Source: Streptomyces malachitofuscus (GTDB taxonomy: Bacteria; Actinomycetota; Actinomycetes; Streptomycetales; Streptomycetaceae). Taken from it: a stretch of DNA of 64,000 nt. The notes under the pieces were generated by a model, which saw only the letters and a program-made list of their open reading frames with translations, did not search any database and was not told where the DNA came from. The stretch covers positions 1-64,000 of the forward strand of contig NZ_BMUF01000021.1 in NCBI RefSeq assembly GCF_014650055.1, in the 5' to 3' direction. The stretch's first letter is position 1; the number at the start of each line of letters is the position of its first letter. Shown piece after piece: positions 47,026 to 55,959 of the stretch. A program made the position numbers and the translations under genes.

Positions 47026-47937
47026 CTACCAGCCGCGGTTGGCGTAGCGCTCGGTCTCGGGGAGGGTGTCGCAGTTGATGCCGACCATGGCCTCGCCGAG
47101 ATTGCGGGACGCGTCCGCGATGATCTTCGGGTCGTCGTAGAAGGTGGTGGCCTTGACGATGGCGGCGGCGCGCTTGGCCGGGTCGCCGGACTTGAAGATG
47201 CCGGAGCCGACGAAGACGCCCTCGGCGCCGAGCTGGCGCATCAGCGCGGCGTCGGCGGGAGTGGCCACGCCGCCGGCGGAGAACAGCACGACGGGGAGCT
47301 TGCCCAGCTCGGAGACCTCCTTGACCAGCTCGTACGGGGCACGCAGTTCCTTGGCGGCGGCGTACAGCTCGTTGTTGTCGAAGCCGCGCAGCTTGGCGAT
47401 CTCGTTCTTGATCTGGCGCAGGTGGCGTACGGCCTCGACGACGTTGCCGGTGCCGGCCTCGCCCTTGGAGCGGATCATGGCGGCGCCCTCGGCGATGCGG
47501 CGCAGGGCCTCGCCCAGGTTGGTGGCACCGCAGACGAAGGGGGTGGTGAACGCCCACTTGTCGGAGTGGTTGACCTCGTCGGCCGGGGTGAGGACCTCGG
47601 ACTCGTCGATGTAGTCGACGCCGAGCGACTGCAGCACCTGGGCCTCGACGAAGTGGCCGATGCGGGACTTGGCCATCACGGGGATGGAGACCGCGTCGAT
47701 GATGCCCTCGATCATGTCCGGGTCGGACATGCGGGCCACACCGCCGTCCTTGCGGATGTCGGCCGGGACCCGCTCCAGGGCCATGACGGCGACGGCACCG
47801 GCGTCTTCGGCGATCTTGGCCTGCTCCGGCGTGACGACGTCCATGATCACGCCGCCCTTGAGCTGCTCGGCCATGCCGCGCTTCACGCGGGCGGTGCCGG
47901 TCTCGGGACCCTGGTTTTCGGAGAGCGTGCTGGACAC
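47026..47937 (-). CDS. pdxS: Pyridoxal 5'-phosphate synthase subunit PdxS
   Basis: PdxS builds PLP from ribose 5-phosphate, glyceraldehyde 3-phosphate and ammonia. The 303-residue barrel protein has [41 protein letters not shown] with an active-site Lys, and [13 protein letters not shown] at 47937 has GAGGTC upstream; the frame extends to 48006 without support. Confidence 0.98.
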   Translation of the reverse strand: MSSTLSENQGPETGTARVKRGMAEQLKGGVIMDVVTPEQAKIAEDAGAVAVMALERVPADIRKDGGVARMSDPDMIEGIIDAVSIPVMAKSRIGHFVEAQVLQSLGVDYIDESEVLTPADEVNHSDKWAFTTPFVCGATNLGEALRRIAEGAAMIRSKGEAGTGNVVEAVRHLRQIKNEIAKLRGFDNNELYAAAKELRAPYELVKEVSELGKLPVVLFSAGGVATPADAALMRQLGAEGVFVGSGIFKSGDPAKRAAAIVKATTFYDDPKIIADASRNLGEAMVGINCDTLPETERYANRGW

Positions 47938-48073
47938 GAATGACCTCGCTGAGGGGAAGGGGATTCTGCAGCACTGAGGAAACGTGAACGGACCAGGCCA
48001 CAGCAAGGGCCAATGGGAAGCCGGTGGATCCTTTTCGGTCGGCGGCGCTCCGCCGTGTGGCCGGATCCCGCCG

Positions 48074-48616
48074 TTACGCGGCCCGCTCGATCAGGGCGGC
48101 CGGCGGCTCGTCGTCCATCTCGAAGGCCATCGGGAACGGCGCGTGTCCGGCCAGCCGGAACCAGCGCACCTTGCGGTGCCGCCGCAGGGCGCGTGCGGCC
48201 CGTACGGCGTCGTTGTGGAAACGGCGGGCCATCGGCACCCTGCGGACCGCCTCGGCGAGTTCCAGGGCCGCGTCCTCGCCCCCGGGCGCGTCCTTGACCG
48301 CGTCCACCTGCTGCGCGTCGGCGAAGACCGCGCGCAGCGCCTGGGTCAGCTCGCTCTCGGCGACTTCGCGCTGTTCCTCCACCGCCTGCCGCGCGGCGTG
48401 CGCGGCCTCGTAGAGCACGATCGAGGCGGCGGGGTCGAGCACGCCCGAGGTGGCCAGTTCCTGCGCCACGGAGGCGCGGCGCAGCAGTTGCGCGTCGAGC
48501 GCCGCGCGGGCGGCGTCGATCCGGGCGTGCAGCCGGTCCAGCCGTCCCGCCGTCCAGCTCAGGTAGAGGCCGATGGCGACGAGGGCGACGAGGATCCAGA
48601 TGAGGGTTGGGGTCAC
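48074..48616 (-). CDS. LemA-like membrane protein
   Basis: This 180-residue protein has one N-terminal membrane helix ([21 protein letters not shown]) followed by a mainly helical domain. The segment [30 protein letters not shown] resembles the start of LemA proteins (quoted only in part here as [16 protein letters not shown]). Its role is unknown. It lies between pimA and pdxS with gaps on both sides. The GTG start at 48616 lacks a strong ribosome site. Confidence 0.7.
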   Translation of the reverse strand: MTPTLIWILVALVAIGLYLSWTAGRLDRLHARIDAARAALDAQLLRRASVAQELATSGVLDPAASIVLYEAAHAARQAVEEQREVAESELTQALRAVFADAQQVDAVKDAPGGEDAALELAEAVRRVPMARRFHNDAVRAARALRRHRKVRWFRLAGHAPFPMAFEMDDEPPAALIERAA

Positions 48617-48647
48617 GGGCGGAAAGGCTAGTACTGCCGGGTCTCAC

Positions 48648-48671
48648 CGGGGGCCGCACCCCCGGCCCCCG
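48648..48671 (-). terminator. Terminator after pimA
   Basis: A perfect 9-base stem (CGGGGGCCG/CGGCCCCCG, 6-base loop) lies 16 bases past the pimA stop, upstream of the LemA-like gene. Confidence 0.75.
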
Positions 48672-48686
48672 TTTCCGCACCCCTCG

Positions 48687-49853
48687 TCACTGGTCCCGCG
48701 CCAGCCCCAGCCGCGCCCGCAGTCCCGTTGCCCGGTCGTCCGCCGCCACCGCCGCGGCGCCCGCCGTGACCGTCTCGTAGACGGACAGGATGTCCGCGCC
48801 GACGGTCGACCAGTCGAAGCGGCGGACGTGGGCGCTGCCGCGCTCACGCAGTTCCGCGCGGCGTCCGGGGTCGTCCAGGAGCCGTACGGCGGCGTCGGCG
48901 AGGGCGTCCGCGTCCTCGTTGGCGAACAGTTCGCCGGCCGCGCCCCGGTCGAGGACCTGGGCGAACGCGTCCAGGTCGGAGGCGAGCACCGGCGCGCCCG
49001 CGGACATTGCCTCGACCAGGATGATGCCGAAGCTCTCGCCGCCGGTGTTCGGTGCCACGTACAGGTCGACGCTGCGCAGGAAGCGGGCCTTGTCCTCGTC
49101 GCTGACCATGCCGAGGAACTCCACGCGCGGGCGCAACTCGCGCGGCAGCGACTCGACGGCCTCCTTCTCGTCGCCGCGGCCGGCGACCAGCAGCCGCGCC
49201 TCCGGACGGGCGGCGAGGATCTTCGGCAGGGCCTTCATCAGCACCGGCAGGCCCTTGCGGGGCTCGTCGATGCGGCCGATGAAGCCGATGGTGTCGCCCT
49301 GCCACTCGGGGCGGGGCTCGGCCTTGGCGAAGAAGTCGACGTCGACGCCGTTGGGGATGACCACCGCGTCGCCGCCCAGGTGCTCGACGAGGGTGCGGCG
49401 GGCGTACTCGCTCACCGCGATCCGCGCGCTGATCTTCTCCAGGGCGGCCTGGAGGATGGCGTACGCGGCGATCATCGCGCGGGAGCGCGGGTTGGACGTG
49501 TGGAAGGTGGCGACGATCGGCCCCTCGGCCGCCCAGCAGGTCAGCAGGCCGAGCGAGGGCGACGTCGGCTCGTGGATGTGGACGACGTCGAAGGCGCCCT
49601 CGTGCAGCCAGCGCCGCACCCGCGCGGCGGACAGGAAGCCGAAGTTGAGCCGGGCCACCGAGCCGTTGTACGGCACCGGCACCGCGCGGCCGGCCGAGAC
49701 GACGTACGGCGGCAGCGGGGTGTCGTCGTCGGCCGGGGCGAGGACGGACACGTCGTGACCGAGGCGGATGAAGTACTCGGCCAGGTCGCGGATGTGGAAC
49801 TGGACGCCACCCGGTACGTCCCAGGAGTACGGGCAGACGATGCCGATCCTCAC
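48687..49853 (-). CDS. pimA: Phosphatidylinositol alpha-mannosyltransferase
   Basis: This GT4-family enzyme transfers mannose from GDP-mannose to phosphatidylinositol, the first step of PIM synthesis at the inner membrane face. The 388-residue protein starts MRIGIVCPYSWDVPGGVQFH and has VVHIHEPTSPSLGLL, ATFHTSNPRS, VIPNGVDVDFF, GRIDEPRKGLPVLM and the EX7E-like ESFGIILVEAMSAG. Its start overlaps the acyltransferase stop by 4 bases. Context with pgsA and patA supports the specific role. Confidence 0.92.
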   Translation of the reverse strand: MRIGIVCPYSWDVPGGVQFHIRDLAEYFIRLGHDVSVLAPADDDTPLPPYVVSAGRAVPVPYNGSVARLNFGFLSAARVRRWLHEGAFDVVHIHEPTSPSLGLLTCWAAEGPIVATFHTSNPRSRAMIAAYAILQAALEKISARIAVSEYARRTLVEHLGGDAVVIPNGVDVDFFAKAEPRPEWQGDTIGFIGRIDEPRKGLPVLMKALPKILAARPEARLLVAGRGDEKEAVESLPRELRPRVEFLGMVSDEDKARFLRSVDLYVAPNTGGESFGIILVEAMSAGAPVLASDLDAFAQVLDRGAAGELFANEDADALADAAVRLLDDPGRRAELRERGSAHVRRFDWSTVGADILSVYETVTAGAAAVAADDRATGLRARLGLARDQ

Positions 49854-50791
49854 GAGGTGCCCTCCCGGTCCCGCTCAGGGGCCGTCGCGGGGTCCCGCGC
49901 GGGGTCGAGGTCCTTCAGCCACAAGCGCTGCAGCATGTGCCAGTCCTCCGGGTGGTCGGCGATCCCCGTGGCGAAGGCGTCGGCCAGCGCCTGTGTCATC
50001 ACAGACGTCTTCTCGGGCCGCGTACCTGACGCGGGGACCCCGACCGGCGGGTGGACGCGGCCCCGCATCGCCGGCGAGTCGTCGTACCAGAGGGTCACCG
50101 GCAGCAGCCGGGCGCCGGTCTGCTGGGCCAGCAGGGCGGGTCCGGCCGGCATCCGGGCGGTCTCGCCGAAGAAGTCGACCTCGACCCCGGAGGAGGACAG
50201 GTCGCGGTCGGCGACCAGGCAGACCAGTCCGCCGTCGCGCAGCCGCCGGGCCAGGGTGCCGAAGGCGGAGCCGCCGCTGTGCGGCAGTACCTCCATGCCG
50301 AGGCCCTCGCGGTAGGCGACGAACCGGTCGTAGAGCGTCTCCGGCTTCAGGCGCTCGGCGACGGTGGTGAAGGGTATGCCCAGCTTGGTGGTGACCCAGG
50401 CGCCGGCGAGGTCCCAGTTGGCGAGGTGCGGCAGCGCCAGGACGACGCCCTTGCCGGCCGCCATGCCGTCGGTCAGGTGGTGGAGGTCCTTGACGTCGAA
50501 GGCGTCCGCGATGCGCTCGCGGCTCCAGGAGGGCAGCCGGAAGGACTCCATCCAGTAGCGCAGATACGACCGCATGCCCGCGCGGGAGAGCTCCGCCAGC
50601 CGCTCCGGCCCCGCGTCCGGCACGACGCGCGCATAGTTGCTCTCCAGCCGCAGCACACCCTTGCCGCGCTGTTTCCACGCGACGTCGGCGATGGTCCTGC
50701 CGAGGCGGACGGCCACCGGCTCGGGGAGTTTCCTGACGGTGCCCCATCCGGCGCCGTACAGGGCGTCGGTGAGCCGTTCCTGGGCACTCAC
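49850..50791 (-). CDS. Phosphatidylinositol mannoside acyltransferase
   Basis: This 313-residue HtrB/LpxL-type acyltransferase would acylate the PIM mannose, like mycobacterial PatA. The HX4D catalytic motif is seen in LPHLANWDLAGAW near residue 115, followed by RLKPETLYDRFVAYREGLGM and VADRDLSSSGVEVDFFGE. GTG at 50791 overlaps the pgsA stop (GTGA) and agrees with the family start; the frame upstream to 50920 is antiphase with pgsA. It is coupled on both sides. Confidence 0.92.
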   Translation of the reverse strand: MSAQERLTDALYGAGWGTVRKLPEPVAVRLGRTIADVAWKQRGKGVLRLESNYARVVPDAGPERLAELSRAGMRSYLRYWMESFRLPSWSRERIADAFDVKDLHHLTDGMAAGKGVVLALPHLANWDLAGAWVTTKLGIPFTTVAERLKPETLYDRFVAYREGLGMEVLPHSGGSAFGTLARRLRDGGLVCLVADRDLSSSGVEVDFFGETARMPAGPALLAQQTGARLLPVTLWYDDSPAMRGRVHPPVGVPASGTRPEKTSVMTQALADAFATGIADHPEDWHMLQRLWLKDLDPARDPATAPERDREGTS

Positions 50792-51468
50792 TTCGCGGCC
50801 TCGCTCCCCCGCGTCTCCTGCGCCTCGGCGGCCTCCGCCGCCTCCGCCTCCGCGGACTCGCGGCGCACCGTGACGACCCGCTGGATCAGCGTGACCAGAC
50901 TGCCCACGGCGACGACCCACAGGGCGACGGGCAGCAGGTACTGGATGCCGGGCACACCGAAGGCGTGCAGGCCCGCGAGGCCGGCCGCGACCAGCGAGAT
51001 CACCAGCCGCTCGGCACGCTCGACCAGACCGTTGACCGCGACCGGCAGGCCGATCGACTCGCCGCGCGCCTTGGTGTACGACACCACCTGGCCGCTGGCC
51101 AGGCAGAAGATCGACACCGCGCAGAGCGCGTTGTTGTCACCGCCGCCCGCGTACCAGAGGGCGAAGCCGCCGAAGACGGCACCGTCGGCCACCCGGTCCA
51201 GGGTGGAGTCCAGGAAGGCCCCCCAGCGGCTGGACCGGCCCAGCTGGCGGGCCATGTTGCCGTCGACCAGGTCGGAGAAGACGAACAGCGTGATCACGAC
51301 CGTGCCCCAGAAGAACTCGCCCATGGGGTAGAAGACCAGCGCGCCCGCGACCACGCCCGCGGTACCGATGAGCGTGACCGTGTCGGGGCTGACCCCCCGC
51401 CGGATGAGAAACGCGGCGAACGGTGTGAGGACACGCGTGAAGAATGCACGCGCGTACTTGTTCAGCAT
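50788..51468 (-). CDS. pgsA: CDP-alcohol phosphatidyltransferase, phosphatidylinositol-phosphate synthase type
   Basis: This 226-residue membrane enzyme probably joins CDP-diacylglycerol and inositol phosphate to begin phosphatidylinositol synthesis. The full D-x2-DG-x2-AR-x8-G-x3-D-x3-D signature is seen (SDLVDGNMARQLGRSSRWGA then FLDSTLD). Six membrane segments are apparent and the C-terminus is Glu/Ala-rich. ATG at 51468 has GGGAAGG upstream. It leads the pgsA-patA-pimA operon. Confidence 0.93.
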   Translation of the reverse strand: MLNKYARAFFTRVLTPFAAFLIRRGVSPDTVTLIGTAGVVAGALVFYPMGEFFWGTVVITLFVFSDLVDGNMARQLGRSSRWGAFLDSTLDRVADGAVFGGFALWYAGGGDNNALCAVSIFCLASGQVVSYTKARGESIGLPVAVNGLVERAERLVISLVAAGLAGLHAFGVPGIQYLLPVALWVVAVGSLVTLIQRVVTVRRESAEAEAAEAAEAQETRGSEAAK

Positions 51469-51631
51469 GGCCTTCCCGACGGTCGGTGTGGCCGCATGGC
51501 CCCTGCTGGCCACCGGCGGGCCCAATCGTAGCCACGCGGGCGCGCGGGCGAGGGCCGGGCACCCGAGCACACCCCGGGGACCGGGCGGGCGTCCGCTTCG
51601 GTACCGCCGTGAACAGGGCGGACTCCGGGAT

Positions 51632-51652
51632 TGCGTCCTTCGTATGGACGCA
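51632..51652. promoter_or_regulatory. Perfect dyad in the pgsA / EF-G-like divergent region
   Basis: TGCGTCC and GGACGCA (7-base arms, 7-base spacer) form a perfect operator-sized dyad in the 297-base region between the divergent pgsA and EF-G-like genes. It may bind a dimeric regulator, or be a short transcript hairpin. No known motif was recognised. Confidence 0.4.
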
Positions 51653-51765
51653 CCGTGACGGGAGTGGAAAGCTCGAATGACCGCGGGCGCCGCCGGAGCC
51701 GCACCGCACGCGGGTTCCTCGGGTCCGCGCCCACAGTGACCTCACCGTGCACGGGAGGCAGGATC

Positions 51766-53964
51766 ATGGGCGACAAGGCGCACACACACCCCGGAGCCGC
51801 CGGCAGGGCACAGGCGGCCGACCACCCCGCGTCCGTACGGAATGTGGTGCTGGTCGGCCACTCCGGATCGGGCAAGACGACCTTGGTGGAGGCTCTCGCG
51901 CTGACCGCGGGGGCCGTGAACCGGGCGGGCCGTGTGGAGGACGGCGGCACCGTCTCCGACTACGACGACATCGAGCACCGGCAGCAGCGTTCGGTGCAGC
52001 TCTCCCTGGTGCCCCTCGAATGGGAGGGCATCAAGATCAACGTACTGGACACCCCCGGATACGCCGACTTCGTCGGGGAACTCAGGGCCGGTCTGCGAGC
52101 GGCGGACGCGGCCCTCTTCGTCGTCTCGGCCTCGGACGGCGTGGACGGGTCGACCCGCATGGTGTGGGACGAGTGCGCGGCGGTCGGCATGCCGCGTGCC
52201 ATCGTCGTCACGCACCTGGAGGCGGCCCGCGCGGACTTCGAGGAGATGACGCGGGTCTGCGCGGAGGCCTTCGGCGGGGACGACCCCGACGCCGTGCTGC
52301 CGCTGTACCTGCCGCTGCGCGGCCCCGAGGGGCCCGACGGGCACGCGCCCGTGCACGGTCTGATCGGGCTGCTGTCCCAGAAGCTGTTCGACTACTCCGG
52401 CGGCGAGCGCAAGGAGTCCGAGCCCGGCGAGGAACAGCTGCCCCTCATCGAGGAGGCCCGCGGCCGGCTGATCGAGGGGATCATCGCCGAGAGCGAGGAC
52501 GAGACCCTCATGGACCGCTATCTCGGCGGTGAGCAGGTCGACGTCGGGACGCTGATCGAGGACCTGGAGCGGGCGGTCGCGCGCGGGGTGTTCTTCCCCG
52601 TGCTGGCCGCCGCCCCCGCCGCCGAGGGCGCCCGCCAGGGCCTCGGCACGGTCGAGCTGCTGGAACTGGTCACGCGCGGCTTCCCCACCCCGCTCGAGCA
52701 CGCCACCGTGCGGGTGACCACGGTGGACGGCAAGCCGCGGGAACTGAAGCCGTGCGATCCGGACGCGCCTCTGGTCGCCGAGGTCGTGAAGACCTCCTCC
52801 GACCCGTACGTCGGCCGGATCTCCCTGGTCCGGGTCTTCTCCGGCACCCTGCGCGCCGACCAGACCGTCCACGTCTCCGGGCACGGGCTCGCCGACCGGG
52901 GCCACGAGGACCACGACGTCGACGAGCGGATCGGCGCCCTGTCGACCCCGTTCGGCAAACAGCAGCGGCCGGTGTCCCACGTGATCGCGGGCGACCTCGC
53001 GTGTGTGGCGAAACTGAGCCGCGCGGAGACCGGGGACACCCTGTCCGCCAAGGACGACCCGCTGCTCATGGAGCCCTGGGAGATGCCCGATCCGCTGCTG
53101 CCGCTCGCCATCCAGGCGCACAGCAAACCGGACGAGGACAAGCTTTCGCAGGGCCTGGCCCGCCTGGTGGCCGAGGACCCCACGATGCGGCTGGAACAGA
53201 ACCAGGACACCCACCAGGTGGTGCTGTGGTGCCTGGGCGAGGCGCACGCGGACGTGGCCCTGGAACGGCTGCGCAGCCGCTACGGCGTCCAGGTGGACGT
53301 CGTACCGCACCGGGTGTCGCTCAGGGAGACGTTCGGCGGCAAGGCGGCCGGGCGCGGCCGGCACGTCAAACAGTCCGGCGGGCACGGGCAGTTCGCCATC
53401 TGCGAGATCGAGGTGGAGCCGCTGCCGAACGGCTCGGGCATCGAGTTCGTCGACAAGGTGGTCGGTGGCGCGGTGCCGCGCCAGTTCATCCCCTCCGTCG
53501 AGAAGGGCGTACGGGCCCAGGCCGTCAAGGGCGTCGCCGCGGGACACCCGCTCATCGACGTGCGGGTGACCCTGCTGGACGGCAAGGCGCACTCGGTGGA
53601 CTCCTCCGACGCCGCCTTCCAGACAGCGGGCGCGCTGGCCCTGCGGGAGGCCGCCGCGGACGCGAAGATCCATCTGCTGGAGCCGGTGGCCGAGGTGAGC
53701 GTCCTGGTCGGCGACGACTACGTCGGCCCCGTGATGAGCGACCTGTCCGGCCGGCGCGGCCGGGTGCTCGGCACCGAGCAGGCGCCCGGCGGACGCACCG
53801 TCATCAAGGCCGAGGTCCCGGAGATCGAGATCGGCCGGTACGCCGTCGACCTGCGCTCCCTGTCGCACGGCACCGCCCGCTTCAGCCGCAGCTACGCGCG
53901 GCACGAACCCATGCCGCCGCAGGTCGCGGAACGGGTCAAGGAGGAGGCGCGCAAGGCCTCCTGA
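51766..53964 (+). CDS. Elongation factor G-like protein (EF-G2) with degenerate GTPase motifs
   Basis: This 732-residue EF-G paralogue has all five domains by length. The P-loop reads GHSGSGKTT (31-39). The G3 motif is DTPGY (95-99), where canonical EF-G has DTPGH, so the catalytic His is replaced by Tyr. The G4 position reads VTHLE (148-152) rather than NKxD, so guanine specificity is doubtful. It is a family widespread in actinobacteria, for which loss of GTPase activity has been reported in mycobacteria. ATG at 51766 has GGAGG upstream. It is on the plus strand within a minus-strand neighbourhood. Confidence 0.92.
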   Translation: MGDKAHTHPGAAGRAQAADHPASVRNVVLVGHSGSGKTTLVEALALTAGAVNRAGRVEDGGTVSDYDDIEHRQQRSVQLSLVPLEWEGIKINVLDTPGYADFVGELRAGLRAADAALFVVSASDGVDGSTRMVWDECAAVGMPRAIVVTHLEAARADFEEMTRVCAEAFGGDDPDAVLPLYLPLRGPEGPDGHAPVHGLIGLLSQKLFDYSGGERKESEPGEEQLPLIEEARGRLIEGIIAESEDETLMDRYLGGEQVDVGTLIEDLERAVARGVFFPVLAAAPAAEGARQGLGTVELLELVTRGFPTPLEHATVRVTTVDGKPRELKPCDPDAPLVAEVVKTSSDPYVGRISLVRVFSGTLRADQTVHVSGHGLADRGHEDHDVDERIGALSTPFGKQQRPVSHVIAGDLACVAKLSRAETGDTLSAKDDPLLMEPWEMPDPLLPLAIQAHSKPDEDKLSQGLARLVAEDPTMRLEQNQDTHQVVLWCLGEAHADVALERLRSRYGVQVDVVPHRVSLRETFGGKAAGRGRHVKQSGGHGQFAICEIEVEPLPNGSGIEFVDKVVGGAVPRQFIPSVEKGVRAQAVKGVAAGHPLIDVRVTLLDGKAHSVDSSDAAFQTAGALALREAAADAKIHLLEPVAEVSVLVGDDYVGPVMSDLSGRRGRVLGTEQAPGGRTVIKAEVPEIEIGRYAVDLRSLSHGTARFSRSYARHEPMPPQVAERVKEEARKAS

Positions 53965-53970
53965 CGCGCT

Positions 53971-54001
53971 GGGCGCGCGCCGGGTCTCCCGGCACGCGCC
54001 C
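53971..54001 (+). terminator. Terminator after the EF-G-like gene
   Basis: A 14-bp stem with one mismatch (arms 53971-53984 and 53988-54001, loop TCT) begins seven bases past the stop codon. Confidence 0.85.
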
Positions 54002-54180
54002 GCGTACGCGCCCTGCCCCGGGGTGACTTCGGAACGCTTCACTCGTACCGGTGGGCCGCTCGGGCGGTCCGACGACGGACGACGCCCGCTGCGGATACGC
54101 TGAAGACCTGATCAACAGGTGTGCGCAGCAGGGAAGTCGGGAAGGCCGCAAGACGACAGTCGCGGCGATCGGGGGCGGGA

Positions 54181-55836
54181 ATGACCGTTGAGAGCGGTTA
54201 CGCGGAGTTCTTCGGTCCGCAGGTGCCGCGCACGGGCGACGAGGGGCAGACGCCGACGTTCGCCCTGGCCTCGGCGGCGTACCGGGACAACGAGGCCGAG
54301 GAGATACTCAAGGCCAACAACGAGTGGCACAAGTCGGAGGTCGGCAAGCCGCGGATCAAGCTGTTCCGGCCCAACCTGGGCGAGGCGTTCTCCCGGGCGA
54401 TCATCGACCGGATGCTGGGGGCGGGACGCGCACCGCTCATCCAGTCGTTCGGCACCCAGCCGCAAGTGGTGGTGGAGCACTCGCTGGCGGCGCACCGCAT
54501 CCGCCGCGAGCGGGACAACTGGCTGAGCGCCGTCATGGTCCTGTGCGGACTGCTGTTCCTGCCCGGTCTGCTGGTGTGGCTGCTGGTCTTCCAGATCCGT
54601 ACGACGATGGCCAGGCGCGAGGACAAACGGGCCGGCGCGCTGGCCACCACGCTGCTGGTCGCCGTGGGCGCCCTCGCCGTGCTGTTCCTGCTCCGCATGC
54701 CGTTCGACGGGTTCTGGGGCTGGTACGCGCGTGCGTCGGTCGTCGCACCGGTGCTGGGCTGGTTCTGGGCCAAGCGGATCTGCGAGCGCACGGCGAAGGA
54801 CCTGCGCGACCGCTGGGACAGCCTGCTCTCCGGCAGCAGCGTCGGAGCCAAGGTGCCCGAGGCGGTGCCGAGCAGCCCCGGCGAGACGGCGGCCGAGCAG
54901 CTGCGCCAGTCGCTGGCCCGGCTCAGCGCCGAGCAGCAGTCCAACTCCGTCTTCTACGCCGGGCCCAAGGGCATACTCGGCATGGGCACCCGCTGGGGCA
55001 GCTGGCAGCTCGCCGAGGACCTGGTGCAGGCCGACCCGGAGCGGGAGATCCACCCGTTCCGCAGCTGGGACGTCATCAAGTCGATCCACGACCGGCTGCG
55101 GATGCTGGAGCGCGGACCGCTGAACACCGGTGGCTTCACCAAGCCCTCGATACGGCACTGGATCGTCACGCCGATCGGGGAGAACGCCACGGCGGTGTCC
55201 CGGCCGGAGGGCACGGACGTCGAGGCGTACCAGATCAAGTCCCACGCCATACAGGACATCTGCAACAAGCAGCAGTTCGGGGCGGGCGACCGGCACTACC
55301 TGGGCGTGCAGTGGACGCTGTGGGACGGCCAGTTGGTGATCACCATGCTGATCACGGTGACCGTGCTGCACGAGACGCTGCGCATCGAGGTCACGGGACA
55401 CGCCCTGGGGCCGGTGCACTCGCTGTTCACGACGAAGCCGGCGGCCAAGGAGAAGGAGGTCCAGAAGTCGATCAAGTTCTGGGAGACCCGGAAGGTGAAG
55501 CTCCCGCTGGTCGACTCGGACGAGGTGGTGCGCCTGGCCGCCCGGGCGCCGCTGACCTGGTATCCGCCGCTGCTGTACTGGCTGGGCGGGAAGCTGAGCC
55601 TGCCCGAGCCGTTCGGTCTGCGTCACGCGTGGGCGGACAAGCCGTGGCGGCACCGGTTCATGGCGGACGACGCGTTGCGGGCGGCGGCGCCGGTGCTGCG
55701 GGTGGTGCACTCGGCGGCGATCAAGGTGCTGGAGGAGAACGGGGTGGACACGGAGAAGTTCGGGTCGCGGTCGTCGTTCCTCAGCACGGCGGTGCAGGAC
55801 GCGTCGCCGCGGAAGGCCGACGTGTACGACGCGTAG
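54181..55836 (+). CDS. Large membrane protein of unknown function
   Basis: I do not recognise this 551-residue protein. An N-terminal cytoplasmic region of about 110 residues is followed by membrane segments near 115-137, 152-171 and possibly 180-198. A long soluble C-terminal part follows with one more hydrophobic stretch near 385-400 (LVITMLITVTVLHETL). Recognisable phrases are KPRIKLFRPNLGEAFSR and GPKGILGMGTRWGSWQLAED. The ATG at 54181 has a GGGGCGGGA site. It stands alone between two terminators and converges on the HIT gene. Confidence 0.85.
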   Translation: MTVESGYAEFFGPQVPRTGDEGQTPTFALASAAYRDNEAEEILKANNEWHKSEVGKPRIKLFRPNLGEAFSRAIIDRMLGAGRAPLIQSFGTQPQVVVEHSLAAHRIRRERDNWLSAVMVLCGLLFLPGLLVWLLVFQIRTTMARREDKRAGALATTLLVAVGALAVLFLLRMPFDGFWGWYARASVVAPVLGWFWAKRICERTAKDLRDRWDSLLSGSSVGAKVPEAVPSSPGETAAEQLRQSLARLSAEQQSNSVFYAGPKGILGMGTRWGSWQLAEDLVQADPEREIHPFRSWDVIKSIHDRLRMLERGPLNTGGFTKPSIRHWIVTPIGENATAVSRPEGTDVEAYQIKSHAIQDICNKQQFGAGDRHYLGVQWTLWDGQLVITMLITVTVLHETLRIEVTGHALGPVHSLFTTKPAAKEKEVQKSIKFWETRKVKLPLVDSDEVVRLAARAPLTWYPPLLYWLGGKLSLPEPFGLRHAWADKPWRHRFMADDALRAAAPVLRVVHSAAIKVLEENGVDTEKFGSRSSFLSTAVQDASPRKADVYDA

Positions 55837-55865
55837 GCCTCCGGCGGTGGGGCCGGGCACGTCAC

Positions 55866-55892
55866 GGTTCTGGGGGCTGCGCCCCCGGAACC
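55866..55892 (+). terminator. Terminator after the 551-residue membrane protein gene
   Basis: A 12-bp stem with one G-U pair (GGTTC-T-GGGGGC with GCCCCC-G-GAACC, 3-base loop) lies 30 bases past the stop. It is also the left half of an interspersed repeat. Confidence 0.8.
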
Positions 55893-55940
55893 CCGTCGGC
55901 CCTGAACGGGCCTCGTCCTCGAACGCCGGACGGGCCGATC
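55866..55940. repeat. Interspersed Streptomyces intergenic repeat
   Basis: The hairpin GGGGGCTGCGCCCCC followed by CCTGAACGGGCCTCGTCCTC and GAACGCCGGACGGGCCGA matches, from memory, a very common intergenic element of Streptomyces chromosomes, usually found past gene ends. Only this one full copy was recognised in the window. Confidence 0.6.
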
Positions 55941-55959
55941 GGTGCCGGGCGGGCCGGCA

